Assembly: GCA_030038475.1 (NCBI GenBank)
Contig: JASHOU010000010.1
Location: 93,058 to 157,057 of the forward strand
Length of the DNA stretch: 64,000 nt
Direction: 5' to 3'
DNA from: Terriglobales bacterium
GTDB taxonomy: Bacteria > Acidobacteriota > Terriglobia > Terriglobales > Acidobacteriaceae
The position numbers and the translations under genes were made by a program. Shown here in pieces: positions 26,509 to 34,891 of this stretch (within the stretch, counting starts at the first letter, position 1; every line of letters starts with the position of its first letter). The notes under the pieces were generated by a model, which had not been told where the DNA came from, did not search any database, and was given only the letters and a program-made list of their open reading frames with translations.

Positions 26509-27122
26509 CAGAAGCCTCTCTTTTCCAAGTGCTTCTTGAGATAGGCCAGGCAGCGTCCGCGAATCGCGCCAATCGATCCCTTCGCCATGCCCAGCTCCTT
26601 CGCAACATTCTCGTAGGGTCGCGGAGGAATTTCGAAAAAAAGCAAATGAACCATCCGCTCACATCTCTCGGGCAGCTCTACAATGGCATCGCGGAGCATC
26701 TGCTCTTGTTCGAGTTGCAACAGCATTTGCTCAGGAAGGTCTTCACTGTGGCTGGCAGGCAGCGCGGCATTGCTCTCGGCAGCTTCTGGTGTAAGCTCAA
26801 CCAGCCGTTCCCCGTCACGTTGGTGGTGAAGGCATTTGTGATAGCAGACCTGCATCAGCCATTTTGGCAAAGCGCCGTGTTCGCGAAGTCGCGGCAGTTC
26901 CGAAAGCAAATCCACACAAACTGATTGAAAAATGTCCCCCGCATCCTGATACATCCCCAGCTTGATTGGAATCGAGTAGATCAGATTCTTGTACTTGTCG
27001 ATCAGCGCTGACCATGCCTCCTGATCACCCTTAAGGCAACGAGCGATCAGCTTTTCATCGGAGAGACCGCCCGAAGACTGGACCGGCTTTTCCTTCTGCC
27101 GTCCTGTTGCTGTTCCCGTCAT
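26508..27122 (-). CDS. ECF-type RNA polymerase sigma factor
   Basis: This 204-residue sigma70-family protein has region 2 (CLKGDQEAWSALIDKYKNLIYSIPIKLGMYQDAGDIFQSVCVDLLSELPRL) and region 4 with a helix-turn-helix (RPYENVAKELGMAKGSIGAIRGRCLAYLKKHL). They are joined by an acidic linker (PASHSEDLPEQMLLQLEQEQ). Regions 1 and 3 are absent, as in ECF factors. The start ATG overlaps the stop of the upstream peptide-binding protein gene (ATGA). The stop region touches the TPR-CHAT start, so three genes share one mRNA. Region 2.3/2.4 (PKWLMQVCYHKCLHHQRD) is intact, so it should bind promoters. No classical transmembrane anti-sigma gene is adjacent. Confidence 0.93.
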   Translation of the reverse strand: MTGTATGRQKEKPVQSSGGLSDEKLIARCLKGDQEAWSALIDKYKNLIYSIPIKLGMYQDAGDIFQSVCVDLLSELPRLREHGALPKWLMQVCYHKCLHHQRDGERLVELTPEAAESNAALPASHSEDLPEQMLLQLEQEQMLRDAIVELPERCERMVHLLFFEIPPRPYENVAKELGMAKGSIGAIRGRCLAYLKKHLEKRGF

Positions 27123-28894
27123 CGCACTCCTGCGTTCTGCGGAGCCGAGCTGCGCACATAAAGCTCATCCGCGTTCCATAACGTATAGGGATCGAGCACA
27201 GCCGGATGGAAATTGCCGACGCGCACATTCGCGCCAGCCAGAATGTTGGGCGTTCCCAAAAAGACGAAAGGAAGATTATCGGAGATAAGTTGCTGCGCGC
27301 GATCGTATAACTGCTTTCGCTTGGCATAGTCGAGCGTGACCATCTGTTGTTGCATAAGTTGGTCGAGTTCACGCTCCCAAGCTGTCGCGGGCTCGGTTTC
27401 GTTGAGATGCCACAAGTGTGAAGTTCCGTTGAAGGTCCACACGTTCATCTCCGGATTGGGGTCTGCATCCCCGCCACCGAGCCCCATGATTGCGGTGTCA
27501 TAATCGAAGGTCTGAAATATGCGGTCAATCATCGCGCGAAATTCGAGCGGAACAACATGCACCTGCATTCCGAGATGCGAGAGATCGTCTTGCACTAGAG
27601 TTGCCATCTTCATGCGCTGGCTGTTCGAGGAACTGGTGACAATCGAAAACTCCACGGGCCGCCCCGCCGCGTCTACTAACAGCCCCGCGGGATTCCACGA
27701 ATATCCCGCTGACTTCAGCAACTGTCTTGCAGTTTCCAGCGAACGCTGTGGATGCGGCAGATTCTGATCGACCCAGAGTTTGTTCCCCGGACCGACGTTT
27801 CCCCACAGCGCCGCGCCGCGTGATCCATACACCAGGCGCACGATGGATTCGCGGTCAACCGCTGCTGAGATTGCTTGTCGGAATTTCAGATCGCGAAACC
27901 ACGTCTGCTTGCGCGCAACTTCGTCGAGTTTTTTGCCGCTCAGATCGTTAAGGTTGAACAGCAGGAAGTTGTATTCCAGGCTCGGCCCCATATCCGCCAG
28001 CTGCGAATCCATGCGGGATTTCTCGCGCACGAGAAGGTTGTAATTTTCTGCGCTGAGCCGGCTGATCATGTCGGTCTCGCCCGCTTCGAATCGCATCACT
28101 TGCGCGTCCTCGGTGCCCACGAATAGAAATGCGAGTTCATCAAGATAAGGCAACCGCCGATTCTCGGCGTCAACCTTCCAATAGTAGGGATTGCGTTCCA
28201 CCACGATTTGTTGGCCGGGAGTGTATTGTTTGAGTCGAAAAGGGCCCAAGCCGGCGATCTCGCCCGGGGCGACGTTCAAACCCCATGTCTGCGCGAAATG
28301 GCCCTCACGGTACGGCTTCTCCAGCAGATGTCTCGGAAGCATGGCCAATCCATCAAACAACCTTTCACCCGCGGCATAGGGACGCGGTAAGACGAACCGT
28401 ACCGTGTATTGGTCGAGTTTTGTAACTTGCATCGGCTTGCCGTCGATGATGAGCAGATCCCGCTGCGGCGAATCGACCGCCTCATCCATGTAGACCTTGA
28501 AAGAGAACAACACGTCGTCCGCGTCGAAGGGATACCCGTCAGAAAAGCGAATACCCTTGCGGAGTTGCAGGGTAAACGTCTTGCCGTCGGCAGACATTTT
28601 CCATGATTTCGCGAGCGCCGGTTCGGTCTGCTGCGTCGATCGGTTGATGTCGATCAAGTCTGCCATAAGTCGCCCGATCACCTCGCGTGACACCGCATCC
28701 GTGGCAGTAACGGGATTAAGCGTCTTGGGTTCAGAACGTTGCCCAATCGTCAGGTGTCCGCCGTATTGGCCGGAGACATCAGCGTCGCGTGCGAGTTCTT
28801 CGCCTGGTTTTGCCGCTTCTGGAGCCGGCGCGGCCGCGAAGCAGATGCCTGCGAGCAGGCACACGTGTAGGGTTAGGTGAGCGATCAGCTTCAT
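27119..28894 (-). CDS. Peptide/oligopeptide ABC transporter substrate-binding protein (family 5)
   Basis: This 591-residue exported protein has a signal peptide (LHVCLLAGICFAAAP). Family-5 landmarks follow: KTLNPVTATDAVSREVIGRLMADLIDIN, LRKGIRFSDGYPFDADDVLFSFK, GLGPFRLKQYTPGQQIVVERNPYYW and FRQAISAAVDRESIVRLVYG. Such proteins capture di- or oligopeptides, sometimes other solutes, in the periplasm for the Opp/Dpp permeases. It is the last transporter gene of a five-gene leftward operon, and its stop overlaps the ECF sigma gene by 4 bp. This physically joins peptide uptake to the sigma-CHAT cassette. The ATG at 28894 gives the clean signal peptide. Confidence 0.9.
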   Translation of the reverse strand: MKLIAHLTLHVCLLAGICFAAAPAPEAAKPGEELARDADVSGQYGGHLTIGQRSEPKTLNPVTATDAVSREVIGRLMADLIDINRSTQQTEPALAKSWKMSADGKTFTLQLRKGIRFSDGYPFDADDVLFSFKVYMDEAVDSPQRDLLIIDGKPMQVTKLDQYTVRFVLPRPYAAGERLFDGLAMLPRHLLEKPYREGHFAQTWGLNVAPGEIAGLGPFRLKQYTPGQQIVVERNPYYWKVDAENRRLPYLDELAFLFVGTEDAQVMRFEAGETDMISRLSAENYNLLVREKSRMDSQLADMGPSLEYNFLLFNLNDLSGKKLDEVARKQTWFRDLKFRQAISAAVDRESIVRLVYGSRGAALWGNVGPGNKLWVDQNLPHPQRSLETARQLLKSAGYSWNPAGLLVDAAGRPVEFSIVTSSSNSQRMKMATLVQDDLSHLGMQVHVVPLEFRAMIDRIFQTFDYDTAIMGLGGGDADPNPEMNVWTFNGTSHLWHLNETEPATAWERELDQLMQQQMVTLDYAKRKQLYDRAQQLISDNLPFVFLGTPNILAGANVRVGNFHPAVLDPYTLWNADELYVRSSAPQNAGVR

Positions 28895-28922
28895 AAGACA
28901 CCCCGTACCCCACAGAACTTTG

Positions 28923-29951
28923 TTAGGTTAATGAAGATTCTAACCGGGAATGAAATACATCAGCGAGGGAACTATAGAGTACCGAAGTAACAACAAGAGC
29001 GCCGGCTGGGGCCAGCAGCCATGCATAAGAAACCAGGATGCTGTATTGCTGCAGAGCGCCAAGCATGTTACCCCAGCTGGGTATGGGCTCAGTAACTCCG
29101 AGCCCGAAGAACGAGAGCATGACCTCCGCAGCAATATAACGCGGAACGAGCAGCGCCGCCTGGGTCAGCAGCAAGCCGAAAGTTTCCGGCAATATGTGCC
29201 GTCGCAGCACATAGAAGTCGGATGCGCCAAAGCCACGCGCCGCCAGAACGTAGTTGCGGCTTCGTAAACTGAGCACTAATCCTCGAATCAACCTGGCCGG
29301 TCGGGCCCAGCCAATCATGCCAATGACGCCGGTCAATAAGAAAAAAGTTTCGATTGCACTCAGATGCAATGGCAAGAACGCCCGCAAGCCAAGCAGGAAG
29401 TAAAGCCACGGCAACGACAAGAACAGCTCTGTCACGCCCATCAGCGACTCGTCAACCCAGCGCCCGTAGTATCCCGCAATAACTCCGAGAATGCATCCCA
29501 ATAAAAGCGCGATCAACGTTGCCGTGATTCCGGCTGCGACCGAAATCTGGCCGCCATACAAAACGCGAGAGAATTCATCGCGTCCGTAACCGTCAGTACC
29601 CCAAAGAAAAATTCTCCCCGGCTCGTCGACGCCAAACAGATGTAGCGACGTTTCGTAAATGCCCACTAGTTTGTAACTTGAACCGCGTACAAAAAAATGC
29701 AGGGGATATTCAACGCTACGAGTCTCACTGTAAGCGCCAGGTTGATTACTGCTCGTGTTAGCCGTCCAGGCATACACAAACGGACGAAGATGAAACCCTG
29801 AGGCGTTTATAAAATGCAGTCGCGTCGGCGGAGCGTATGGCTGGTCACGGTTTTGGCTGGCAGCATCGTAGGGCGCGAAAAATCCGGCAAACAACAAGAC
29901 AAGATGCAGTCCTACGATCACCGCAACCAACGCCAACGTCTTAGTCCGCAT
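28923..29951 (-). CDS. oppC: Peptide ABC transporter permease (OppC/DppC type)
   Basis: This 342-residue permease starts at the ATG at 29951 with AGAAGG six bases upstream. The first transmembrane helix is TLALVAVIVGLHLVLLFAGFF. A large periplasmic loop of about 100 residues follows, unusually long for OppC. Further helices and the EAA-type motif YVLAARGFGASDFYVLRRHILPETFGLLLTQ contact the ATPases. The site LFGVDEPGRIFLWGTDGYGRDEFSRVLYG is the typical OppC N-domain. It overlaps the other permease gene by 11 bp and precedes the binding protein gene by 28 bp. Confidence 0.9.
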   Translation of the reverse strand: MRTKTLALVAVIVGLHLVLLFAGFFAPYDAASQNRDQPYAPPTRLHFINASGFHLRPFVYAWTANTSSNQPGAYSETRSVEYPLHFFVRGSSYKLVGIYETSLHLFGVDEPGRIFLWGTDGYGRDEFSRVLYGGQISVAAGITATLIALLLGCILGVIAGYYGRWVDESLMGVTELFLSLPWLYFLLGLRAFLPLHLSAIETFFLLTGVIGMIGWARPARLIRGLVLSLRSRNYVLAARGFGASDFYVLRRHILPETFGLLLTQAALLVPRYIAAEVMLSFFGLGVTEPIPSWGNMLGALQQYSILVSYAWLLAPAGALVVTSVLYSSLADVFHSRLESSLT

Positions 29952-30918
29952 TCGTACCTTCTCTGCGAATGCGCGGGTCAAATGCGAGCAGCATTACGTC
30001 GGCAACGAGATTCCCGCCTACCATGAATAACGCCGAGAACATAATTCCGCCGATCACTAGATATAGGTCGCGCGATAGTGTAGCTTCTAGAATCAGCGGC
30101 CCTAATCCAGGCCAACCGCATACAACCTCAACCAATAGCGATCCACTGAGCAGGCCAGCCAGAGAAAATCCTAGTAGCGAAATAGCGGGATTAGCCGCCG
30201 CGGACAACGCATGACGAAACAAAAGCCTAGCTCGGCGGATTCCAAATCCGCGCGCGGCATGCACATAGGGAGCGTCTAATGCCTCAACCATACTGGCGCG
30301 AATGTGCCTGACAATCACGGCGCTTTCACAAACGGCAAGAATAAGCACCGGCAACGCCAGATGCCGCGTGAGGTCCTGCAATTTCGTCCACTCGGAAAGT
30401 CCGTCGAAGTCGGTCGACGTCATTCCGCCTATAGGAGCCAATCGCCAACGAACTGCGACCGCCAATACCGCCACGGCAATCACCAACTCCGGAACAGATA
30501 TGACAAATGAACTCGCCAGAGTAACCGTCTTATCTAACAAACCTTCTCGCCAATTTGCAGTCCACACGCCCAACGGAACGGAAATAAACCAGGTGAGAAG
30601 CAGTGCCGTGGTTGTCAGCAACAGAGTGTTTTGCGTCCGTTTCCACAGCAACGGTGCGACCGGCATGTTGTAGGCTATCGAATACCCAAAATCCGCATGC
30701 AGCGCCGATTTCATCCACCGCCCATATCTCACTGCGAGCGGCTGGTCCAATCCGTAATGCGCGCGCAGCGCCGAAATCGTTTCCGGAGAAATCTGCGGAT
30801 TCAACCGCATTTCGTCAAAAAAACTGCCCGGCGCCATTTCTGTAAACAGAAAACAAAGCGCCGATACTCCGGCCAGCAACAGGATCGCTCGCAGCAGTCT
30901 TTGGCCGACGTAAATCAC
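29941..30918 (-). CDS. oppB: Peptide ABC transporter permease (OppB/DppB type)
   Basis: This 325-residue inner-membrane permease opens with RLLRAILLLAGVSALCFLFTEMAPG, the standard OppB first helix with a periplasmic MAPG. It carries LRAHYGLDQPLAVRYGRWMKSALHADFGYS and the ATPase-contact loop YVHAARGFGIRRARLLFRHALSAAANP. It has about six helices, as expected. It overlaps the ATPase gene upstream and OppC downstream by a few bases, so all are translated from one mRNA. With OppC it forms the translocation pore. Confidence 0.92.
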   Translation of the reverse strand: MIYVGQRLLRAILLLAGVSALCFLFTEMAPGSFFDEMRLNPQISPETISALRAHYGLDQPLAVRYGRWMKSALHADFGYSIAYNMPVAPLLWKRTQNTLLLTTTALLLTWFISVPLGVWTANWREGLLDKTVTLASSFVISVPELVIAVAVLAVAVRWRLAPIGGMTSTDFDGLSEWTKLQDLTRHLALPVLILAVCESAVIVRHIRASMVEALDAPYVHAARGFGIRRARLLFRHALSAAANPAISLLGFSLAGLLSGSLLVEVVCGWPGLGPLILEATLSRDLYLVIGGIMFSALFMVGGNLVADVMLLAFDPRIRREGTNAD

Positions 30919-31817
30919 CCTTGTGCTCCCACAGCAGCCGCGAATTTCGCTGTAGCTAGCTTTGCCGAAACCAGCTGTTTCTTTGTTGCCGCCTCGCTCG
31001 GGTTTAAAATGATTTGTTGGGTCGGGCCAATTTCCACGATCCGCCCTCCGGACATAACTGCGATTACATCCGCTAAATGCACTACTAGTGCTAGATCGTG
31101 AGAAATCAGGAGATAAGTCAGTTGATGCGCTTCTTGCAAATCGAGTAATAAGTTGGCGATTTGGGCCTGAGTCGACAAATCCAATCCACTGAATGCCTCA
31201 TCCAGCACCAGTAACTGAGGGCGCAAGACAAGTGCACGCGCCAGCGCCAGCCGCTGGCGTTGCCCCCCGCTGAAGTGAAGGATCGATCGATCCATCCAAT
31301 CCGGAGAAAGACCGACTTCGGCCATCAAAGTGCGGACCAGATCGCGACGATCTTCTCGTGTGTAGCCAACTTGGCCGCTTTGGCGACCTATAATCGTCGG
31401 TTCGCTAATGATCAAGGGTTCTTCGATGACTTCCCGCGCCGAGAATCGCGGGTTCATCGAGGTCACAGGGTCCTGAAAAACCATTTGGATGCGCGAGCGA
31501 AAAGGAGCCAGTTCGCTGGGATGAAGCTGTGCGATGTCGGTCCCTCCGATCAGGATTTGGCCAGAGTCCGGTCGTTCGAGTCGCGCCACGCATCGTGCCA
31601 CGGTGCTCTTTCCCGATCCAGACGCCCCGACCAATGCTAGAGTCTTCCCATGCTGAATCTCGAAATCAACATCGCGGACAGCGGTAATCGACCTGTCCTT
31701 CTGCCAGAGACTACCCCGCGCATATTTCTTACAAAGGCCGCTTGCGCACAAAAAGCGACCAATGGGCTCTGGTTCATTGCCACGGTTAGCTGGAGAGTTA
31801 GTCGACATGCTCCCCAT
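30915..31817 (-). CDS. oppF: Peptide ABC transporter ATP-binding protein (OppF/DppF type)
   Basis: This 300-residue ATPase has Walker A GASGSGKST, Q-loop MVFQDPVTSMNPRF, signature LHFSGGQRQRLALARAL, Walker B LLVLDEAFSGLD and switch His in LLISHDLALVVH. OppF-type subunits pair with OppD to drive import. The start ATG at 31817 overlaps the oppD-like gene by 20 bp; an ATG at 31808 is an alternative. The C-terminus is short, with a partial Opp C-terminal motif (VEIGPTQQIILNPSEAATKK). All catalytic motifs are intact. Confidence 0.92.
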   Translation of the reverse strand: MGSMSTNSPANRGNEPEPIGRFLCASGLCKKYARGSLWQKDRSITAVRDVDFEIQHGKTLALVGASGSGKSTVARCVARLERPDSGQILIGGTDIAQLHPSELAPFRSRIQMVFQDPVTSMNPRFSAREVIEEPLIISEPTIIGRQSGQVGYTREDRRDLVRTLMAEVGLSPDWMDRSILHFSGGQRQRLALARALVLRPQLLVLDEAFSGLDLSTQAQIANLLLDLQEAHQLTYLLISHDLALVVHLADVIAVMSGGRIVEIGPTQQIILNPSEAATKKQLVSAKLATAKFAAAVGAQG

Positions 31818-32802
31818 ACTTGAAACAATTCACGTTTGCCAACGGCGCTGGCATGAACTCTGGGGGATAACGTCGCGAACAAACGTCCATCCTTTCGCAG
31901 CAACGCGGCTCAAACCTGCAGCCAACCGGAAGGCTCGTGGGATTCGGAGTTTCGCCATCGATCACCGGGAGTCGCGCGCTCTTTGCCGCTCCGGTAACCA
32001 CTGAGGACGTCGCTATCCGGACCAGCGCTTGAGTATAAGGATGCAGCGGCCGGCCGAAGATCACGTCGGTGCTGGCGACTTCGACGATGCGGCCTGCATA
32101 CATAACGGCCATACGATCCGCAAATCCGGCAAAGAACACTGGATCGTGGCTGATCGCCAGAATCGCTGTACCGTGTTGCCGCCGAATCTGCGACAACAGC
32201 GTTACAATCTCCGCCTGCAGGGACACGTCGAGTTCGCTGGTTGCTTCATCGGCGATTAATAGAGCGGGCCTGCACGCTACGGCCTGCGCAATGGCAATCC
32301 GCTGGCGCTGGCCTCCACTGAGTTGATGAGGATAAGTGGAGTAAATTTCTTGTGGCTCATTGAACCCAACCTCACGAAGTAAATCTAGGACCCCTTGTCG
32401 GCGTTGCTGAGTATTGAGTGGCAGATGAGACCGCAGCACTTCACTGACTTGTGAGCCGGCGGTCATTACCGGATTGAGTGCAAGAGCCGGATCCTGCGGA
32501 ATCAGCGATATCTCTTGGCCGCGGATCGCACGCAAATCTCTTTCGGGCAAACTCAACAAATCGCGGCCGCGAAACAGGATGCTCCCATCCTCACATTTTG
32601 CCTGCGGTGGCAGCATCTTTAACAACGCGCTTGCCAGCGTGCTTTTGCCGCAACCAGATTCTCCAAGTATTCCGACTACTTCTCCCGAGCAAATGTCTAG
32701 GCTGACTCCATCGAGGGCGCGTACTGGATCGCCGTTCGCAGGGAAATATGTAACCTTTAGCTCGTGGACCTGAAGTAAGTATTTGTTGGAGTTATCCACC
32801 AT
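31798..32802 (-). CDS. oppD: Peptide ABC transporter ATP-binding protein (OppD/DppD type)
   Basis: This 334-residue ATPase has Walker A GESGCGKST, Q-loop LIPQDPALALNPVM, signature LSGGQRQRIAIAQAV, Walker B LLIADEATSELDV and switch His in AISHDPVFFAG. The Opp C-terminal domain carries the Cys-rich segment GCRFEPRCCERMDVCSRRYPP, known in DppD/OppD to hold an iron-sulphur cluster or metal site. I chose the ATG at 32802 over a TTG at 32814. It heads the leftward transporter operon, whose promoter must lie in the ~130 bp between it and purU. Confidence 0.92.
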   Translation of the reverse strand: MVDNSNKYLLQVHELKVTYFPANGDPVRALDGVSLDICSGEVVGILGESGCGKSTLASALLKMLPPQAKCEDGSILFRGRDLLSLPERDLRAIRGQEISLIPQDPALALNPVMTAGSQVSEVLRSHLPLNTQQRRQGVLDLLREVGFNEPQEIYSTYPHQLSGGQRQRIAIAQAVACRPALLIADEATSELDVSLQAEIVTLLSQIRRQHGTAILAISHDPVFFAGFADRMAVMYAGRIVEVASTDVIFGRPLHPYTQALVRIATSSVVTGAAKSARLPVIDGETPNPTSLPVGCRFEPRCCERMDVCSRRYPPEFMPAPLANVNCFKYGEHVD

Positions 32803-32934
32803 ACACCAACCCAATCAAATCTTACTCATAATGTCTGGGCTTGAAAAAACGCGGTGGAACCACGACCAAAGTTTCGAGTGAGTCGAATGGAAAACAGAGA
32901 TTCGTTGGGTTATCACGATGCGGGCGAGTGGCCT

Positions 32935-33789
32935 CTACTCAAATATCACCGTCTTTTTGTCATACAAAAGTATCCGATTCTCGATGTGCCAGCGCACGGC
33001 TCTCGAAAGCACCACTCGCTCCAGATCGCGTCCTTTTTCCCGCAGGTCATCGAGCGTATCCCGGTGCGAGATTCGCGCCACGCCCTGCTCAATGATCGGC
33101 CCGTCGTCGAGAACTTCCGTCACATAATGCGCGGTTGCGCCAATCAGCTTTACTCCGCGCGCATAGGCCTGCAGGTGCGGCTTGGCGCCAACGAACGCTG
33201 GCAGAAAAGAATGGTGGATGTTAATGATTTGCTGCGGATAGCGTCCGATAAAATCGGTCGACAGGACTTGCATATACCGTGCCAGCACGATCAGATCGAT
33301 TTTATTCTTTTGCAAAAGCTCCAGCTCCTGCCGCTCCGCGTCCGGCTTGCTCTCTCTGGTTACCGGAATCACGAAATAGGGAATGCCGTAGAAGTCCGCA
33401 TCGGGTTTGGTATCCGGATGATTACTTACAATCATGGCAATGTCGCACGCCAACTCTCCGTTGCGCTGCCGGTACAACAGATCCACCAGACAGTGGTCGT
33501 GCTTGGAAACGAATACCGCTACCCGCGGCCGATGGCTCGATAACACCACCCGCCAGTTCATCGAAAACTTTTCCGCGATCGACGCGAACTTCGCTGGAAA
33601 ATCCTTCAAGTCCAACTGAAACCCGTCAAGCTCCCATTCGATGCGGGCCAGATAAAACCGCTCCTCGCCGGCCTGGTGCTGTTCAAAATGCAGAATGTTT
33701 CCGCCGTGACGGTAGATGAAATCGGCAATGGTGGCGTCGAGTCCTTTCCGGTCCGGACATTGAATCAACAATATGGCGGAGTTGGTCAA
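32935..33789 (-). CDS. purU: Formyltetrahydrofolate deformylase
   Basis: This 284-residue protein fits PurU. An N-terminal ACT domain (AILLIQCPDRKGLDATIADFIYRHGGNILHFEQH) precedes a formyl-transferase fold. That fold has IAMIVSNHPD, the folate-site motif LARYMQVLS, the catalytic NIHHSFLPAFVGAKPH and the Asp in GATAHYVTEVLDDGPIIEQ. It hydrolyses 10-formyl-THF to formate and THF. The start is a TTG at 33789 behind GAGAGAAGAG; no in-frame ATG exists nearby. Beside a THF-dependent O-demethylase and MetF, it can close the one-carbon route by releasing formate and regenerating THF. It diverges from a GntR gene across a TGTATACA palindrome. Confidence 0.93.
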   Translation of the reverse strand: MTNSAILLIQCPDRKGLDATIADFIYRHGGNILHFEQHQAGEERFYLARIEWELDGFQLDLKDFPAKFASIAEKFSMNWRVVLSSHRPRVAVFVSKHDHCLVDLLYRQRNGELACDIAMIVSNHPDTKPDADFYGIPYFVIPVTRESKPDAERQELELLQKNKIDLIVLARYMQVLSTDFIGRYPQQIINIHHSFLPAFVGAKPHLQAYARGVKLIGATAHYVTEVLDDGPIIEQGVARISHRDTLDDLREKGRDLERVVLSRAVRWHIENRILLYDKKTVIFE

Positions 33790-33833
33790 ACTCTTCTCTC
33801 CATCGAGCGAACGCTTCAGCTATTTAACGAAGC

Positions 33834-33844
33834 ATTGTATACAG
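33834..33844. promoter_or_regulatory. Putative GntR (FCD) operator
   Basis: The octamer palindrome TGTATACA (33836-33843) lies in the purU/gntR divergent region, within ATTGTATACAG. TTGTATACAA-type sites are known for several FCD-type GntR repressors, and one is encoded next door. It lies 47 bp upstream of the purU start. Confidence 0.4.
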
Positions 33845-34056
33845 TTTTTATTAAGAGCGAATTGCGTCTGGCGCTTGCAATTGCTAACATTCCGCTGGTT
33901 GCGGTCTTGAATGTGCTTTTAAGGGATGAACACGTGTGTTTGTGTTTCTTTATATTACGCCGCTATCTTGCAATCGAATATTTCCGGCGTCAGGCGCCGC
34001 TAGAGCTGGTTCGATCCTGATTTGGTTTGCACACAATCTTCAGTTTGCACAAAATC

Positions 34057-34785
34057 ATGGCTGGCAAGAATTCACGGGTAATCGTAAAAATTCGCGAGAT
34101 GGTCCTTCAGGGCGAACTCGCTCCCGGCCAGCGGGTCCGGGAAGTCGAACTGGCAAGCAAACTCGGAGTCTCCAGAACTCCCATCCGTGAATCGTTGCCC
34201 ATTCTTGCACAAGAGGGAGTACTGACCCACCTGGACACTCGCGGCTTCGTGGTGCGTGCTTTCACGTCGCGCGAGATCATGGATGGAATCGACGTCCGCG
34301 GCGTACTCGAGGGCCTGGCGGCGCGCATGCTGGCGGAACAAGGGCCGCCGCGCCGCCTCATACATTTGTTGCATGAGTGTCTGCGGGAAGGCGACGAAAT
34401 TCTTTCCAAAGGAAATCTGGTCGCTGCCGACGAAGCTCGCTACGCCGACATGAACAAACAATTTCATTCCTTCATTGTGGAAGGCGCCGGCAGCAAGGTG
34501 ATTAGCGAAGCCATTCAGCACAACGATCGCATACCGTTCTCTGCGGCGCGCGCCATCGCCTTCGATAGCGCTGACCTTTCCCGCATGTACGAACTGCTGT
34601 GCTACACACACCGCCAGCACCATGCCATCGTTCAGGCACTCGAGAACGGCGAAGGCGTCAGAGTTTCGGCGCTTATGTTCGAGCACGCCTATGCGACAAG
34701 AGAAAGCATCAACATCTCCCGCACGCGATCGGCCTCAGGGGATGGCAAATCGTCGTCATTCCGCCAAAACGGCGAGAACAGCTGA
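34057..34785 (+). CDS. GntR-family transcriptional regulator (FCD domain)
   Basis: This 242-residue regulator has the GntR winged helix IREMVLQGELAPGQRVREVELASKLGVSRTPIRESLPILAQEGVLTHLDTRGFVV. The FCD-type helical domain has metal-site-like residues (DMNKQFHSFIVEGAGSKV, then a HRQHHAIVQALENGEG segment). The C-terminal ~25 residues are Ser/Arg-rich and probably disordered. The ATG at 34057 is preferred; a TTG at 34027 lies in a duplicated TTTGCACA.AATC motif. It diverges from purU and converges with galD, so it plausibly controls purU or the ring-cleavage genes. The effector is unknown. Confidence 0.85.
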   Translation: MAGKNSRVIVKIREMVLQGELAPGQRVREVELASKLGVSRTPIRESLPILAQEGVLTHLDTRGFVVRAFTSREIMDGIDVRGVLEGLAARMLAEQGPPRRLIHLLHECLREGDEILSKGNLVAADEARYADMNKQFHSFIVEGAGSKVISEAIQHNDRIPFSAARAIAFDSADLSRMYELLCYTHRQHHAIVQALENGEGVRVSALMFEHAYATRESINISRTRSASGDGKSSSFRQNGENS

Positions 34786-34891
34786 GTGCTTTTAGTCTGA
34801 ATCTTGTTCGTGCCAAACTCAGGCAAACCCCGAGCCAATCCCCCGTGTCCTCTGTGGTTTGAGCTTTTCTTAGTCAGTCAGATTTTCTGAG

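Noticed and set aside
20703..27122. Type III-E CRISPR locus
   Set aside because: A TPR-CHAT gene and ECF sigma are present, but there is no repeat-spacer array, Cas7-11, Cas1/2 or Csx30-like gene in the window.
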